From Clostridia bacterium (lineage in GTDB: Bacteria > Bacillota > Clostridia > Christensenellales > Aristaeellaceae), in the NCBI GenBank assembly GCA_017512805.1, contig JAFWES010000058.1, positions 1-53,077 of the forward strand: a stretch of 53,077 nucleotides of DNA. The letters are read 5' to 3'. Position 1 is the stretch's first letter. Each line of letters begins with the position of its first letter. A model generated the notes under the pieces. That model searched no databases. It had not been told where the DNA came from and saw nothing but the letters and a program-made list of their open reading frames with translations. Positions 15,733 through 23,856 of this stretch are shown here, in pieces. The translations under genes were made by a program, and so were the position numbers.

Positions 15733-17025
15733 ATGAAGAAACAGATCTCGTTCCCGGGCGCCCTGCGGAGCCGGCGCCGAAAGACCCTTCCGGCAAACGG
15801 GGGCCGGCATATTCAGCAAGGGAAAGGAAAATGGGGGACGCTGCTGGCGCTGATCCTGGTTTTGCTCTCCTTCGCCGCCCTGGGGGAAAGCGCCGAGGAG
15901 ATCACATCCCGGTGCGAGCTGACCCCGGCGTCGAACAAGAAGAAATTCGACCGGGCCTTGGATGATAATTACCGGACCTACTGGAATTCCTCCGCCGGCA
16001 AAGGGGCCGCCATCGGGGTGAAAGCGCCGGATGGAGAAGAAATCGGCGCGGTCTGGTTCCAGTGGTATGAACATCCCCATGCTGCCGCCGTGCAGGTGAT
16101 GCAAGGCGGCGAGTGGACGGATCTGGGGGTCACGGAAGGCGCGTTCCTTTCCGAATGCGTGGAACTGCCGGAAGGGGTCACCGAATGCCGGATCGCCAAT
16201 CCCAAAACCGCGCGGAAGAGTACCCCCCTTCCCATTGCGGAAATGCATATCTACAGCGCCGGTGAGCTGCCGGAAAACGTACAGCGCTGGCGCGCCCCCT
16301 GTGAAAAGGCGGATCTGATGCTCCTCGCCGGTCATCCGGATGACGAGCTTCTCTGGTTCGGGGGGATTCTCCCCTTTTACGCCGGCGTGCAGGAAAAGGC
16401 TGTCCAGGTCTGCATTATGGTGCCCACCCTTCCCCGCCGCCGCCTGGAGGAACTGGACGGGCTGTGGACCTGCGGCGTCCGGAACTACCCGGTCTTCGGC
16501 TATTTTCGGGATTCCTTCTCCCTCTCGGCGAAGGATCAGTACGCCCGATGGGGGGAAAAAGGGGTGAATAAGCTGGTGACCGGCTGGATCCGGCGCTTCA
16601 GGCCGGATGTGATCATCACCCATGATTTCAAAGGCGAGTACGGCCACGGCGCCCATCAGGTCTGCGCCGACGCGGCGGTCAAAGCGCTGGACTTCGCCGC
16701 CGACCCGAAGCAGTTTCCGGATTCCCGCCAGGAATATGGCACCTGGGACGTGCCCAAGTGCTATATCCACCTGTACCCAGAGGGGCAGATCGACTTCGAC
16801 TGGCGGATCCCTTTGGATCGTTTCGGCGGCAAAACCGCCTTCGACGTGGCCTCGGAAGCCTTCTACTGCCATGTTTCCCAGCGCCATACCGAATACAGGG
16901 TGGAGGATTCCGGCCCCTGTGACTGCAGCCTCTTCGGCCTTTACCGCTCCCTGGTGGGTCCGGACGAGGAAAAGAACGACCTCTTCGAACACCTGCCGGC
17001 CTATCTGGTTACGGAGGCCGACTGA
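15733..17025 (+). CDS. Membrane-anchored PIG-L (LmbE-like) deacetylase
   Basis: 430 residues. A basic head and one transmembrane or signal segment (GTLLALILVLLSFAALG, about 35-51) export the protein. Residues 60-180 form a discoidin-like beta domain (LDDNYRTYWNSSAG, GAVWFQWYEHPHA). The PIG-L domain begins near 195 with the zinc motif AGHPDDE (His201) and has the second metal site GHGAHQVCADAA. Family members remove N-acetyl groups from GlcNAc-containing substrates. Coupled to murA and placed outside the membrane, it may act on wall or surface glycans; this is inference. The start at 15733 has GGAGA 7 nt upstream. Confidence 0.85.
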   Translation: MKKQISFPGALRSRRRKTLPANGGRHIQQGKGKWGTLLALILVLLSFAALGESAEEITSRCELTPASNKKKFDRALDDNYRTYWNSSAGKGAAIGVKAPDGEEIGAVWFQWYEHPHAAAVQVMQGGEWTDLGVTEGAFLSECVELPEGVTECRIANPKTARKSTPLPIAEMHIYSAGELPENVQRWRAPCEKADLMLLAGHPDDELLWFGGILPFYAGVQEKAVQVCIMVPTLPRRRLEELDGLWTCGVRNYPVFGYFRDSFSLSAKDQYARWGEKGVNKLVTGWIRRFRPDVIITHDFKGEYGHGAHQVCADAAVKALDFAADPKQFPDSRQEYGTWDVPKCYIHLYPEGQIDFDWRIPLDRFGGKTAFDVASEAFYCHVSQRHTEYRVEDSGPCDCSLFGLYRSLVGPDEEKNDLFEHLPAYLVTEAD

Positions 17026-17039
17026 TCCGGGCACACATG

Positions 17040-17077
17040 AAAAGGGGATGAGCGATTTAAACGTTCATCCCCTTTTT
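17040..17077. terminator. Bidirectional terminator
   Basis: GGGGATGA (17044-17051) pairs with TCATCCCC (17065-17072), with A-tract before and five T after, so it can stop transcription from both the deacetylase and esterase genes. Confidence 0.9.
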
Positions 17078-17135
17078 CATATAGAACCGTTGGGCCGCCG
17101 AAGCGCGCCCTCCCCGGAGACCGCGCCCCGCGGCG

Positions 17136-18185
17136 TCACGATTCCAGGATGCTCCGCAGGAAGGCCCCCGTCTTTTCCCCCGCCATGCGGTTCCATTCGG
17201 CGTTGGGATGGTTCCGGGCTCCGCAGTCCTCCGGCGTATAGTCCGGTAAGGCAAAGGTATAGACCGGGCCCAGGCCCTCCTGTCGGGCCAGCTCCGCCGC
17301 TTCCTCCGCCACTTCGGGGTGGCATCCGCTGTCCGGTTTGATCCAGACGATGCGCGCCCCCGGATTGTGCCTGCGCACCTTCCGGATCAGGTTCAGGCAG
17401 CCCTCCCTCAGCCTTTCGTGATCCTGTTCAAAGGACTGCCTGTGATTCATGCCCCCCGCATCGTTGCTCAGCAGCCTGATACAGACAATGTCCGGCCTCC
17501 AGGCGTCAAAGTCCCAGGGCTTCCCGCAGCCCCTGTTCTCCGCTTCCGGGCCGTGCAGCACGCCTACGGTTTGCGCGTATCCGTCGCTCATGTTGCCGGC
17601 TTCCTCATGCAGCCAGTTCCAAAGCACCCCGTATCCGCTCTGGCTCAGGATATGCCGCTGCGCGTTGAGCATCCGGCAGGCGTACCAGGAATAGTTGCCT
17701 CTGGCGGAAAACCAGGGGGTAATCCATTCGTCGTTCCCCTTCGGCGCCAGGGCCCCTTCCCCGCTGGTCAGGCTGTCGCCGATGAACTCGATTTTCAGGT
17801 CATATTCCGGCAGCGGCAGCAGCTCCCCTTCAAAGCGCAGGGAATGCAGCTTCACCGTCGCCGCCGGATGATCCGGCATGCACTGGGTTTCCTTCATCAG
17901 GGTGATCACCCGATCCTTCTCCGCTTCCATTCCCAGAACCAGCGGATAGAACCGGACCCCCGGTTCCACCGGGAAACGGCAGACCGGGCATCCGTCGGAA
18001 CATACGATCATCCAAAAAACCGGCGCCTTCTCCGTCGCCTCGATCTCCGCCCAGATGTCGCTTCCCCGGAAGCGAACCTCCAGTCCGCTCCCCGTCCAGT
18101 CCAGGCAAAGGGGTCTCTGGGTCCGGTCCATCCGGCCCGTCAGCCGCAGCAGCGCGTGATCCGGTGTGACAGGAATGGTCGTCAT
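17136..18185 (-). CDS. CE2-type SGNH carbohydrate esterase
   Basis: 349 residues. The N-terminal half is a jelly-roll domain (GRMDRTQRPLCLDWTGSGLE, VRFRGSDIWAEI) and the C-terminal half a GDSL/SGNH hydrolase with the nucleophile Ser138 in FIGDSLTSGEG, an Asn-containing SNDAGG block and the catalytic His326 in RNHPN. This domain order is that of carbohydrate esterase family 2, which removes acetyl groups from xylan, mannan or glucans. There is no signal peptide, so it acts on imported acetylated oligosaccharides together with the neighbouring glycosidases. It has its own promoter, divergent from the GH78 gene. Confidence 0.88.
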   Translation of the reverse strand: MTTIPVTPDHALLRLTGRMDRTQRPLCLDWTGSGLEVRFRGSDIWAEIEATEKAPVFWMIVCSDGCPVCRFPVEPGVRFYPLVLGMEAEKDRVITLMKETQCMPDHPAATVKLHSLRFEGELLPLPEYDLKIEFIGDSLTSGEGALAPKGNDEWITPWFSARGNYSWYACRMLNAQRHILSQSGYGVLWNWLHEEAGNMSDGYAQTVGVLHGPEAENRGCGKPWDFDAWRPDIVCIRLLSNDAGGMNHRQSFEQDHERLREGCLNLIRKVRRHNPGARIVWIKPDSGCHPEVAEEAAELARQEGLGPVYTFALPDYTPEDCGARNHPNAEWNRMAGEKTGAFLRSILES

Positions 18186-18240
18186 CTTTCATTTCCTCCT
18201 TCATCTCTTCCTTGGCGCCATGTTTTACTTCACGGGGTTG

Positions 18241-18314
18241 CTGTTCAGTCGCTTCGCTTTCTGAGGTATTCCCTCCCGGGGACGCCTCCGTGCTTCGCCT
18301 GCAAGGCTGAACAG
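18241..18314 (-). other. Inverted repeat in the CE2 leader
   Basis: CTGTTCAG (18241-18248) is complementary to CTGAACAG (18307-18314), with GCTTCGC elements inside. In the roughly 135-nt leader of the CE2 transcript this would form a long-range stem. Function unknown. Confidence 0.4.
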
Positions 18315-18327
18315 TTACTTCACTGGC

Positions 18328-18356
18328 ATTATATTACGGTTCTGCTCCGTATACAA
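18328..18356 (-). promoter_or_regulatory. Promoter of the CE2 esterase gene
   Basis: On the minus strand TTGTAT (18356-18351), 17 bp, TATAAT (18333-18328). Confidence 0.8.
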
Positions 18357-18448
18357 GTCACTCGCCGAGCCGCAGGGGTGTTTCGTATCCGGTGGCCTTG
18401 AGTCTCGCCGGTTCTTAACTTCCTTTTCGTGCTGCCTCATTTTCAGGA

Positions 18449-18477
18449 TTGCCCCGCTGAAAAAAATATGATATGAT
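18449..18477 (+). promoter_or_regulatory. Promoter of the GH78 gene
   Basis: TTGCCC (18449-18454), 17 bp, TATGAT (18472-18477). The transcription start should fall near 18484. Confidence 0.65.
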
Positions 18478-18485
18478 GCCTCTGC

Positions 18486-18504
18486 AATTCCCATATGTGG
18501 AATT
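18486..18504 (+). promoter_or_regulatory. Operator-like palindrome at the GH78 start site
   Basis: AATTCC-N7-GGAATT is a 6+7+6 inverted repeat that overlaps the predicted +1 region, the position expected of a repressor site. No cognate regulator is present in this part of the window. Confidence 0.5.
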
Positions 18505-18550
18505 TGTGTTATTATCATCCATATTGTCCATCTTCAAAGGAGGAAACACC

Positions 18551-20947
18551 ATGCGTTTCATCAAACCGGTCCGGGACATTCCCTGTCCGCGTCTCTGGAA
18601 GGATTTTTCCTGCCCGGCTTCCGGCTCCGCCCGGCTGACCATCACCGGCCTGGGGCTCTATCGGGCTTTTCTGAACGGAAAACGGGTAGGGGAAGACTAT
18701 CTGACCCCCGGCTTTAACGATTACGATGCGTATCTTCGGACCCAGACCTATGACGTAACGGATCTGCTGCAGGCGGAAAACCATCTGGAGGTCTGGCTGG
18801 GGAACGGCTGGTACAAGGGCCGTCTGGGCTTTGACGGAGGCGCGAGCAACCGCTGGGGGGAAGATTACCTGCTGGCTGCTGCCCTGGAGCTGGACGGGAA
18901 AATGCTGGCGGAAACGGACGCCAGCTGGCTGGCCTCCGCCTCCGCGATCACGGACGGCGGCATCTATGACGGGGAAATCCGGGACGACACCCGGGATCCC
19001 GGCGAACCCGTCCCCTGCGAGGTCATTGATAAAAAATATAATCTGATACCGCAGTTCTCTCCCGCGATTCGGGTCAAAGCGGAACGGAAGCCCACCCTCA
19101 TCCATACCCCCGCCGGAGAGCAGGTGCTGGATTTCGGACAGAACATGGCCGGTATCATCCGTTTTATCAATCGTCTGCCCCGGGGAAAGACCCTTCGGAT
19201 CCAGACCGGCGAGGTGCTCCAGCAGGGAAATTTCTACCGGGACAATCTGCGGACGGCCAAGTCCGAGTTCATCTACACCTCCGACGGGACAGAGAAGGAA
19301 GTGGAGCCCCTGTTCACTTTCTTCGGCTTCCGCTACGCCAGGGTCGAAGGGCTGGAAACGGTCAACCCGGAGGACTTTACGGCGCTGTGCCTGTCCTCTG
19401 ACCTGAAGGAAACCCTGCAGGTGCATACCAGCTGCGCGAACCTGAACCAGCTGATGCATAACAGCCTGTGGGGCCAGCGCAGCAACTTCCTGGACGTGCC
19501 CACCGACTGTCCGCAGCGGGATGAGCGGCTGGGCTGGACGGCAGATACCCAGGTCTATGTGAACACCGCGTGCTACCAGATGGACTGCAAAGAATTCTAC
19601 GATAAATTCATGCGGGACATGCGGGCGGATCAGCAGCTGTACTGCCACGGGGACATTCCGGCCTACTCCCCCTCTCTGAAAGGGGAAACAGTAGCCGGCG
19701 GCGCGGTCTGGGCGGACGCGGGGACCATCATTCCCTGGAATGTCTATATGAACTATGGGGATAAGGAGCTGCTGCGGCGCCATTATCCCATGATGCGGGA
19801 CTATGTGGAGGTCCTGATCGGAAAGGATCGGAAAAACGGCGGCACCCATCTGGTCTTCCCGGAATTCACCTTCGGAGACTGGCTGGCCCAGGACGGCATG
19901 ACCTCCCAAAGCGTCATGGGCGGCACCCTGAACGCCTACATCCAGGGCATCTATTATATGAACAGCGTACACCTGACGGCGATGGCCGCCGGAGAAATAG
20001 GGGAAACGGAAGACGCGAAGCGCTACGCCGCCCTGGCGGAAGAGATCCGCGCCGCCCTGCTGGATGAATACTTCTCCCCCAACGGGAATCTGACGGTGGA
20101 TACCCAGACCGGTTATGTGCTGGCCCTGTATTACGGCGTATACCGGGATAAGGAGAAGCTGCTGGCCGGCTTCCGCCGGAGGCTGGAGCGGGACTTCTAT
20201 AAGATCACCTGCGGCTTTACCGGCGCGCCCCTGATGCTGCCGGTGCTGCTGGATAACGGCATGACGGATCACGCGTACCGGATGCTGCTGACCGAGGAAT
20301 TCCCGGGATGGATGTACGCCGTAAAACTGGGCGCCACCACCATCTGGGAACGCTGGAACAGCCTGAACCCCGACGGCAGCATCTCCGGCACCGATATGAA
20401 CAGTCTCAATCACTATGCCTACGGGTCCGTATGCGAAGCGGTGTACAGCCGGATCATGGGCCTGCGGAACGCGGCGCCGGGATGGAAAAAAGCCATCATT
20501 GCCCCGCATATCAACGGCCGGATCACGGAAGCCTCCATCGCCTATGATTCCGCCGCCGGGCGCTGGGAAACCGCCTGGCGGATTGAAAAGGACGGAAAGG
20601 TCACCCTGCGGGCCGTGGTGCCGGATGGCTGCACCGCGGAGGTGATCCTGCCGGATCACCCGGATCATCTGAGGACGCAGGTGGAATCCGGGGAGCATGA
20701 ATGGGTGTGGCAGCCTACGCGGGATTACCTGCATATCTTCACCCTTGATACCCCCCTGATGGATCTGCTGGCTCACCCGAAGGCGGAGGAAATTCTCCGC
20801 ACCCTTGCCCCCGATATTTACGCGGCCTGTACGGGGCTGAGAGCGGACAGCAAAGTGAACAGCATCGCCCAGATGCAGTTCATGCGTCCCCAGCCGCCCG
20901 AAACCCTGGAAAAGCTGAGCGAAGCGCTGAAGACGATCAACCTGTGA
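18551..20947 (+). CDS. GH78 alpha-L-rhamnosidase
   Basis: 798 residues. Hydrolyses terminal alpha-L-rhamnose from pectic side chains or plant glycosides. Two beta-sandwich domains at the N-terminus (RAFLNGKRVGEDYLTPGFNDY and the VLDFGQNMAG region) lead into the (alpha/alpha)6 barrel with DCPQRDERLGW (Asp324, Glu325) and ATTIWERW (Glu600), the usual acidic catalytic residues of the family, and a C-terminal sandwich. AAGGAGG lies 7 nt before the ATG. The last 90 residues, after the usual end, are an extra helical region (KAEEILRTLAPDIYAACTG). No signal peptide, so it is intracellular. Confidence 0.93.
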   Translation: MRFIKPVRDIPCPRLWKDFSCPASGSARLTITGLGLYRAFLNGKRVGEDYLTPGFNDYDAYLRTQTYDVTDLLQAENHLEVWLGNGWYKGRLGFDGGASNRWGEDYLLAAALELDGKMLAETDASWLASASAITDGGIYDGEIRDDTRDPGEPVPCEVIDKKYNLIPQFSPAIRVKAERKPTLIHTPAGEQVLDFGQNMAGIIRFINRLPRGKTLRIQTGEVLQQGNFYRDNLRTAKSEFIYTSDGTEKEVEPLFTFFGFRYARVEGLETVNPEDFTALCLSSDLKETLQVHTSCANLNQLMHNSLWGQRSNFLDVPTDCPQRDERLGWTADTQVYVNTACYQMDCKEFYDKFMRDMRADQQLYCHGDIPAYSPSLKGETVAGGAVWADAGTIIPWNVYMNYGDKELLRRHYPMMRDYVEVLIGKDRKNGGTHLVFPEFTFGDWLAQDGMTSQSVMGGTLNAYIQGIYYMNSVHLTAMAAGEIGETEDAKRYAALAEEIRAALLDEYFSPNGNLTVDTQTGYVLALYYGVYRDKEKLLAGFRRRLERDFYKITCGFTGAPLMLPVLLDNGMTDHAYRMLLTEEFPGWMYAVKLGATTIWERWNSLNPDGSISGTDMNSLNHYAYGSVCEAVYSRIMGLRNAAPGWKKAIIAPHINGRITEASIAYDSAAGRWETAWRIEKDGKVTLRAVVPDGCTAEVILPDHPDHLRTQVESGEHEWVWQPTRDYLHIFTLDTPLMDLLAHPKAEEILRTLAPDIYAACTGLRADSKVNSIAQMQFMRPQPPETLEKLSEALKTINL

Positions 20948-21073
20948 TATCGCGGTATTCCGTGCGGCATCGGCCGGCGGGCCATGCCGCGTGGAACCGT
21001 GGTTCAGCCAGAAATCACCAAGGCCGGCAAGCCGATTGGTTTACGGCTGCGGCCATTGAAAAGGAGGAACACC

Positions 21074-21115
21074 ATGCGCGCCATCACCAATCCTTACCTG
21101 CCCCTGGGCGTCTAA
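21074..21115 (+). pseudogene. 13-residue remnant of a GH43-like gene start
   Basis: AAAGGAGG is followed by ATG at 21074 and the peptide MRAITNPYLPLGV, then TAA. The NPYLPL start is typical of GH43 enzymes of Clostridia, so this appears to be the ribosome site and first codons of a lost GH43 gene. The surrounding 20948-21162 region has no other gene; it holds GC-rich inverted repeats only. Confidence 0.45.
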
Positions 21116-21162
21116 AAAGCGGAGCGATTGAATCACTACGAAAAAGAAAGAGGGAAAGCGAA

Positions 21163-23640
21163 ATGAAAATGACGGCCGGACTCAGCGGAACCCTTTCCGA
21201 GGATGTTTCCGCCCGGGAAAAAGAGCATCTTTCCATGGCCCGGAAAGCGGCTGGGGAGACCATGGTTCTGCTGGAAAACAATGGAGTTCTTCCCCTGGAG
21301 GCGGGCACACGGGTGGCCCTGTACGGGATCGGGATCCGGCATCCCATTCTGGGCGGCACCGGCTCCGGCTCCGTCAACTGCCGGCCGGCCGCCCTCCTGG
21401 AGGAAGGGCTGAGGGAAACCGGCATCCGGGTGACCAGCGCTCTCTGGCTGGACGCGCTGGACCGGGCGTATGCCGAAACGAGGAAGGTGTGGCAGGAAAG
21501 CATCTACGCCATGAGCGTTCCCGGTGACTTTACATCCTTTTATACCGCTTTTTCCGCCCATCCCATGCCGGCGCCCGCGGGGGATCCCATCCGCCGGGAA
21601 GCGGATACGGATACAGCGGTCTATATGATCAGCCGGGTATCCGGCGAAGGAGCGGACCGGCATCCCGTAAAGGGGGATTATTACCTCAGCGATATCGAGG
21701 AACAGCAGCTGCGGGAGGTTTGCGCCGCCTATCCCCGGGTTATTGCGGTGCTGAACGTGGGCGGTGTCATCGATCTGAGCTGGATGGACGAACTGCCGGT
21801 TTCCGCGCTTCTGCTGATGGGTCAGGCGGGTCAGGCGGGTCCGCTGGCCCTGGCGGACGTATTGACGGGAAAAGTCAATCCTTCCGCCCGTCTGACGGAA
21901 ACCTGGGCCATGCGCTACGAGGACTATCCCTGCTCCGACAGCTTCAGCCATATGAACGGCAACCTGATCGAGGAAAAATATCTGGAAGGAATTTACGTGG
22001 GCTACCGCTGGTTTGACGCCTTTGCGATCAAGCCCCGCTATCCCTTCGGTTACGGGCTCAGCTATACCGCTTTCCGGAAGGATCCGATGGATCTGTCCCT
22101 GGACGGGACCGTTCTGACGGCGCGGATCCGGGTGACCAATACGGGCAAAGTCCCCGGGAAGGACGCTGCCCTGCTCTTCGCCGCCTGCCCGGAGGGGCTG
22201 CGGAGGAAGGAACGCAAGCGGCTGATCGCCTTTGGAAAAACCGGACTGCTTCAGCCCGGGGCGGAAACCATCCTGACCCTGCGGGCGGATATCAGCCAGC
22301 TGGCCTCCTATCATACGGGGAAATCCGCCTGGTTCCTGGATGCCGGGCGTTATGCGCTGCTGTTGGGGGAGACCGCGGAGCAATTCTGCCCCGTGGGCGT
22401 GCTGGCCCTGGAAAAAGCGCATTTCTCCGCCCGGCTCCATGCCATCTGTCCGCTGAAGGACGCGCTGCCGGAAGCGCAGCCCCCGCAGGATGCGCGGGAC
22501 AGCTGGCAGGCTGAGCTGGAAAGCCATCTGGAAAAATCGAATCTCCCCGTGCTCTCCCTGGATGCCGCGGCGGACACCGCGCTGGCGCTTTTCTCTCCCC
22601 GGGAAAGGGTCTCCGTTCCCCGGGATCCGGTTCTGGACAGCCTGACCCTGGAGGAAAAGGCCTGCCTGGTCTGCGGGCGGCCCCGGGGCGGTAATCCCGC
22701 CTTCATCGGAGAAGCCGCTGTGCACGTCCCCGGGGCCGCGGGGGAAACCACCTCCGTTCTGGAAGGGCGGGGTGTTCCGGCCACCGTGCTGGCGGACGGC
22801 CCTGCCGGCCTGCGTCTCACCAAACACTTCGAGGTGCTTCAGGACGGATCCGTCGCCCTGATGACCCCTTACGAAAGCCTTGAAAACCGGTTCTTTGGGA
22901 AGGAGTTTATCCGCGGGAATGCCGAGAACCGCTATCAGTTCTGTACCGCCGTCCCGGTGGGGATGAACCTGGCCCAAAGCTTTGATCCGGCCCTGGTCGC
23001 GGAGGTGGGCGGCGTCATCGGCCGGGAGATGGAAGAATTCGGGATTACCTGGTGGCTGGCGCCCGGGATGAACATCAAGCGGAATCCACTGTGCGGCCGG
23101 AACTTTGAATATTTCTCCGAGGATCCCCTGATCTCCGGACGGATGGCCGCCGCCCTGACCCGGGGGGTCCAGGCGTTCCCCGGAGCCGCGGTCACCATCA
23201 AGCATTTCGCCTGCAATAATCAGGAGGATAACCGGCGGGGCGTCAGCAGCATCGTTTCCGAGCGGGCCCTGCGGGAAATCTATCTGAAGGGCTTTGAGAT
23301 CGCCATCCGGGAAGCCCAGCCCTGGGCCATCATGACCTCCTACAATAAGGTGAACGGGGAGCATACCGCCAACAGCCGGGATCTGTGTACCCTGGCAGCC
23401 CGGGAGGAATGGGGCTTCCGGGGGATTATCATGACCGACTGGACCACCACCAACAAAGAAGGAGGCTCCTCCGCGGCCAAATGCATCACCGCCGGAAACG
23501 ATCTGGTAATGCCCGGTCTGGAAAGCGATATCCGCGAAATCGTGGACGCGGTGCGGGAAGAGGGCGATCTGTCCCTTCCGGAAGCGGATCTGGATCTGTG
23601 CTGTTCCAGAATGCTGTATGCCATCCGGCAGCTTTGCTGA
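21163..23640 (+). CDS. GH3 beta-glycosidase with permuted domain order
   Basis: 825 residues. Most GH3 enzymes have the catalytic barrel first, but here the C-terminal type alpha/beta sandwich comes first (about 30-300: TMVLLENNGVLPL near the start, GYGLSYTAF near 296), then a fibronectin III-like domain (about 305-400), and the barrel last (about 490-820: TLEEKACLVCG, LAPGMNIKRNPLCGRNFEYFSEDP, TIKHFACNNQE, MTSYNKVNG). The nucleophile is Asp759 in IIMTDW. GAGGG precedes the ATG. Such inverted order is known in some ruminal beta-glucosidases. Substrate may be beta-glucosides or xylosides. The protein is cytoplasmic. Confidence 0.92.
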   Translation: MKMTAGLSGTLSEDVSAREKEHLSMARKAAGETMVLLENNGVLPLEAGTRVALYGIGIRHPILGGTGSGSVNCRPAALLEEGLRETGIRVTSALWLDALDRAYAETRKVWQESIYAMSVPGDFTSFYTAFSAHPMPAPAGDPIRREADTDTAVYMISRVSGEGADRHPVKGDYYLSDIEEQQLREVCAAYPRVIAVLNVGGVIDLSWMDELPVSALLLMGQAGQAGPLALADVLTGKVNPSARLTETWAMRYEDYPCSDSFSHMNGNLIEEKYLEGIYVGYRWFDAFAIKPRYPFGYGLSYTAFRKDPMDLSLDGTVLTARIRVTNTGKVPGKDAALLFAACPEGLRRKERKRLIAFGKTGLLQPGAETILTLRADISQLASYHTGKSAWFLDAGRYALLLGETAEQFCPVGVLALEKAHFSARLHAICPLKDALPEAQPPQDARDSWQAELESHLEKSNLPVLSLDAAADTALALFSPRERVSVPRDPVLDSLTLEEKACLVCGRPRGGNPAFIGEAAVHVPGAAGETTSVLEGRGVPATVLADGPAGLRLTKHFEVLQDGSVALMTPYESLENRFFGKEFIRGNAENRYQFCTAVPVGMNLAQSFDPALVAEVGGVIGREMEEFGITWWLAPGMNIKRNPLCGRNFEYFSEDPLISGRMAAALTRGVQAFPGAAVTIKHFACNNQEDNRRGVSSIVSERALREIYLKGFEIAIREAQPWAIMTSYNKVNGEHTANSRDLCTLAAREEWGFRGIIMTDWTTTNKEGGSSAAKCITAGNDLVMPGLESDIREIVDAVREEGDLSLPEADLDLCCSRMLYAIRQLC

Positions 23641-23808
23641 CGCGTAACGGATCAGCGTTGACGGCGCGTAGCGGATCAGCGTTGACGGCGCGTAGCGGAC
23701 TCGCTCCGATGGCGCGTAACGGATCAGCCATGAAGACGCGTAACGGATTTTCTCTGATAACGCGTAACGGATGAGCCATGACGACGCGTAACGGACTCGC
23801 TCTGATAT
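23641..23808. repeat. Seven 24-bp tandem repeats
   Basis: A core CGCGTAACGGA (A/G variation) recurs at 23641, 23665, 23689, 23713, 23737, 23761 and 23785, exactly every 24 bp, with diverged halves alternating among ATCAGC, CTCGCTC and TTTCTC. The array lies directly after the GH3 stop and before a terminator, between convergent genes. No gene is present. Confidence 0.95.
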
Positions 23809-23810
23809 GA

Positions 23811-23847
23811 AGCTCCCCCGGCGCGATAAGCGCCGGGGGAGCTTTTT
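23811..23847. terminator. Strong bidirectional terminator
   Basis: A perfect 14-bp GC-rich stem (23811-23824 with 23830-23843), GATAA loop, then a T run on the plus strand. It separates the GH3 and M3 peptidase transcripts. Confidence 0.92.
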
Positions 23848-23856
23848 GTCCCGGGA

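Noticed and set aside
20944-21162. N-terminal extension of the permuted GH3 protein
   Set aside because: The frame is open, but the ribosome site and family start support ATG 21163; the upstream part is compositionally unlike the enzyme.
23641-23808. CRISPR array
   Set aside because: Units are 24 bp head to tail with no unique spacers and half of each unit is diverged; no cas genes are near.
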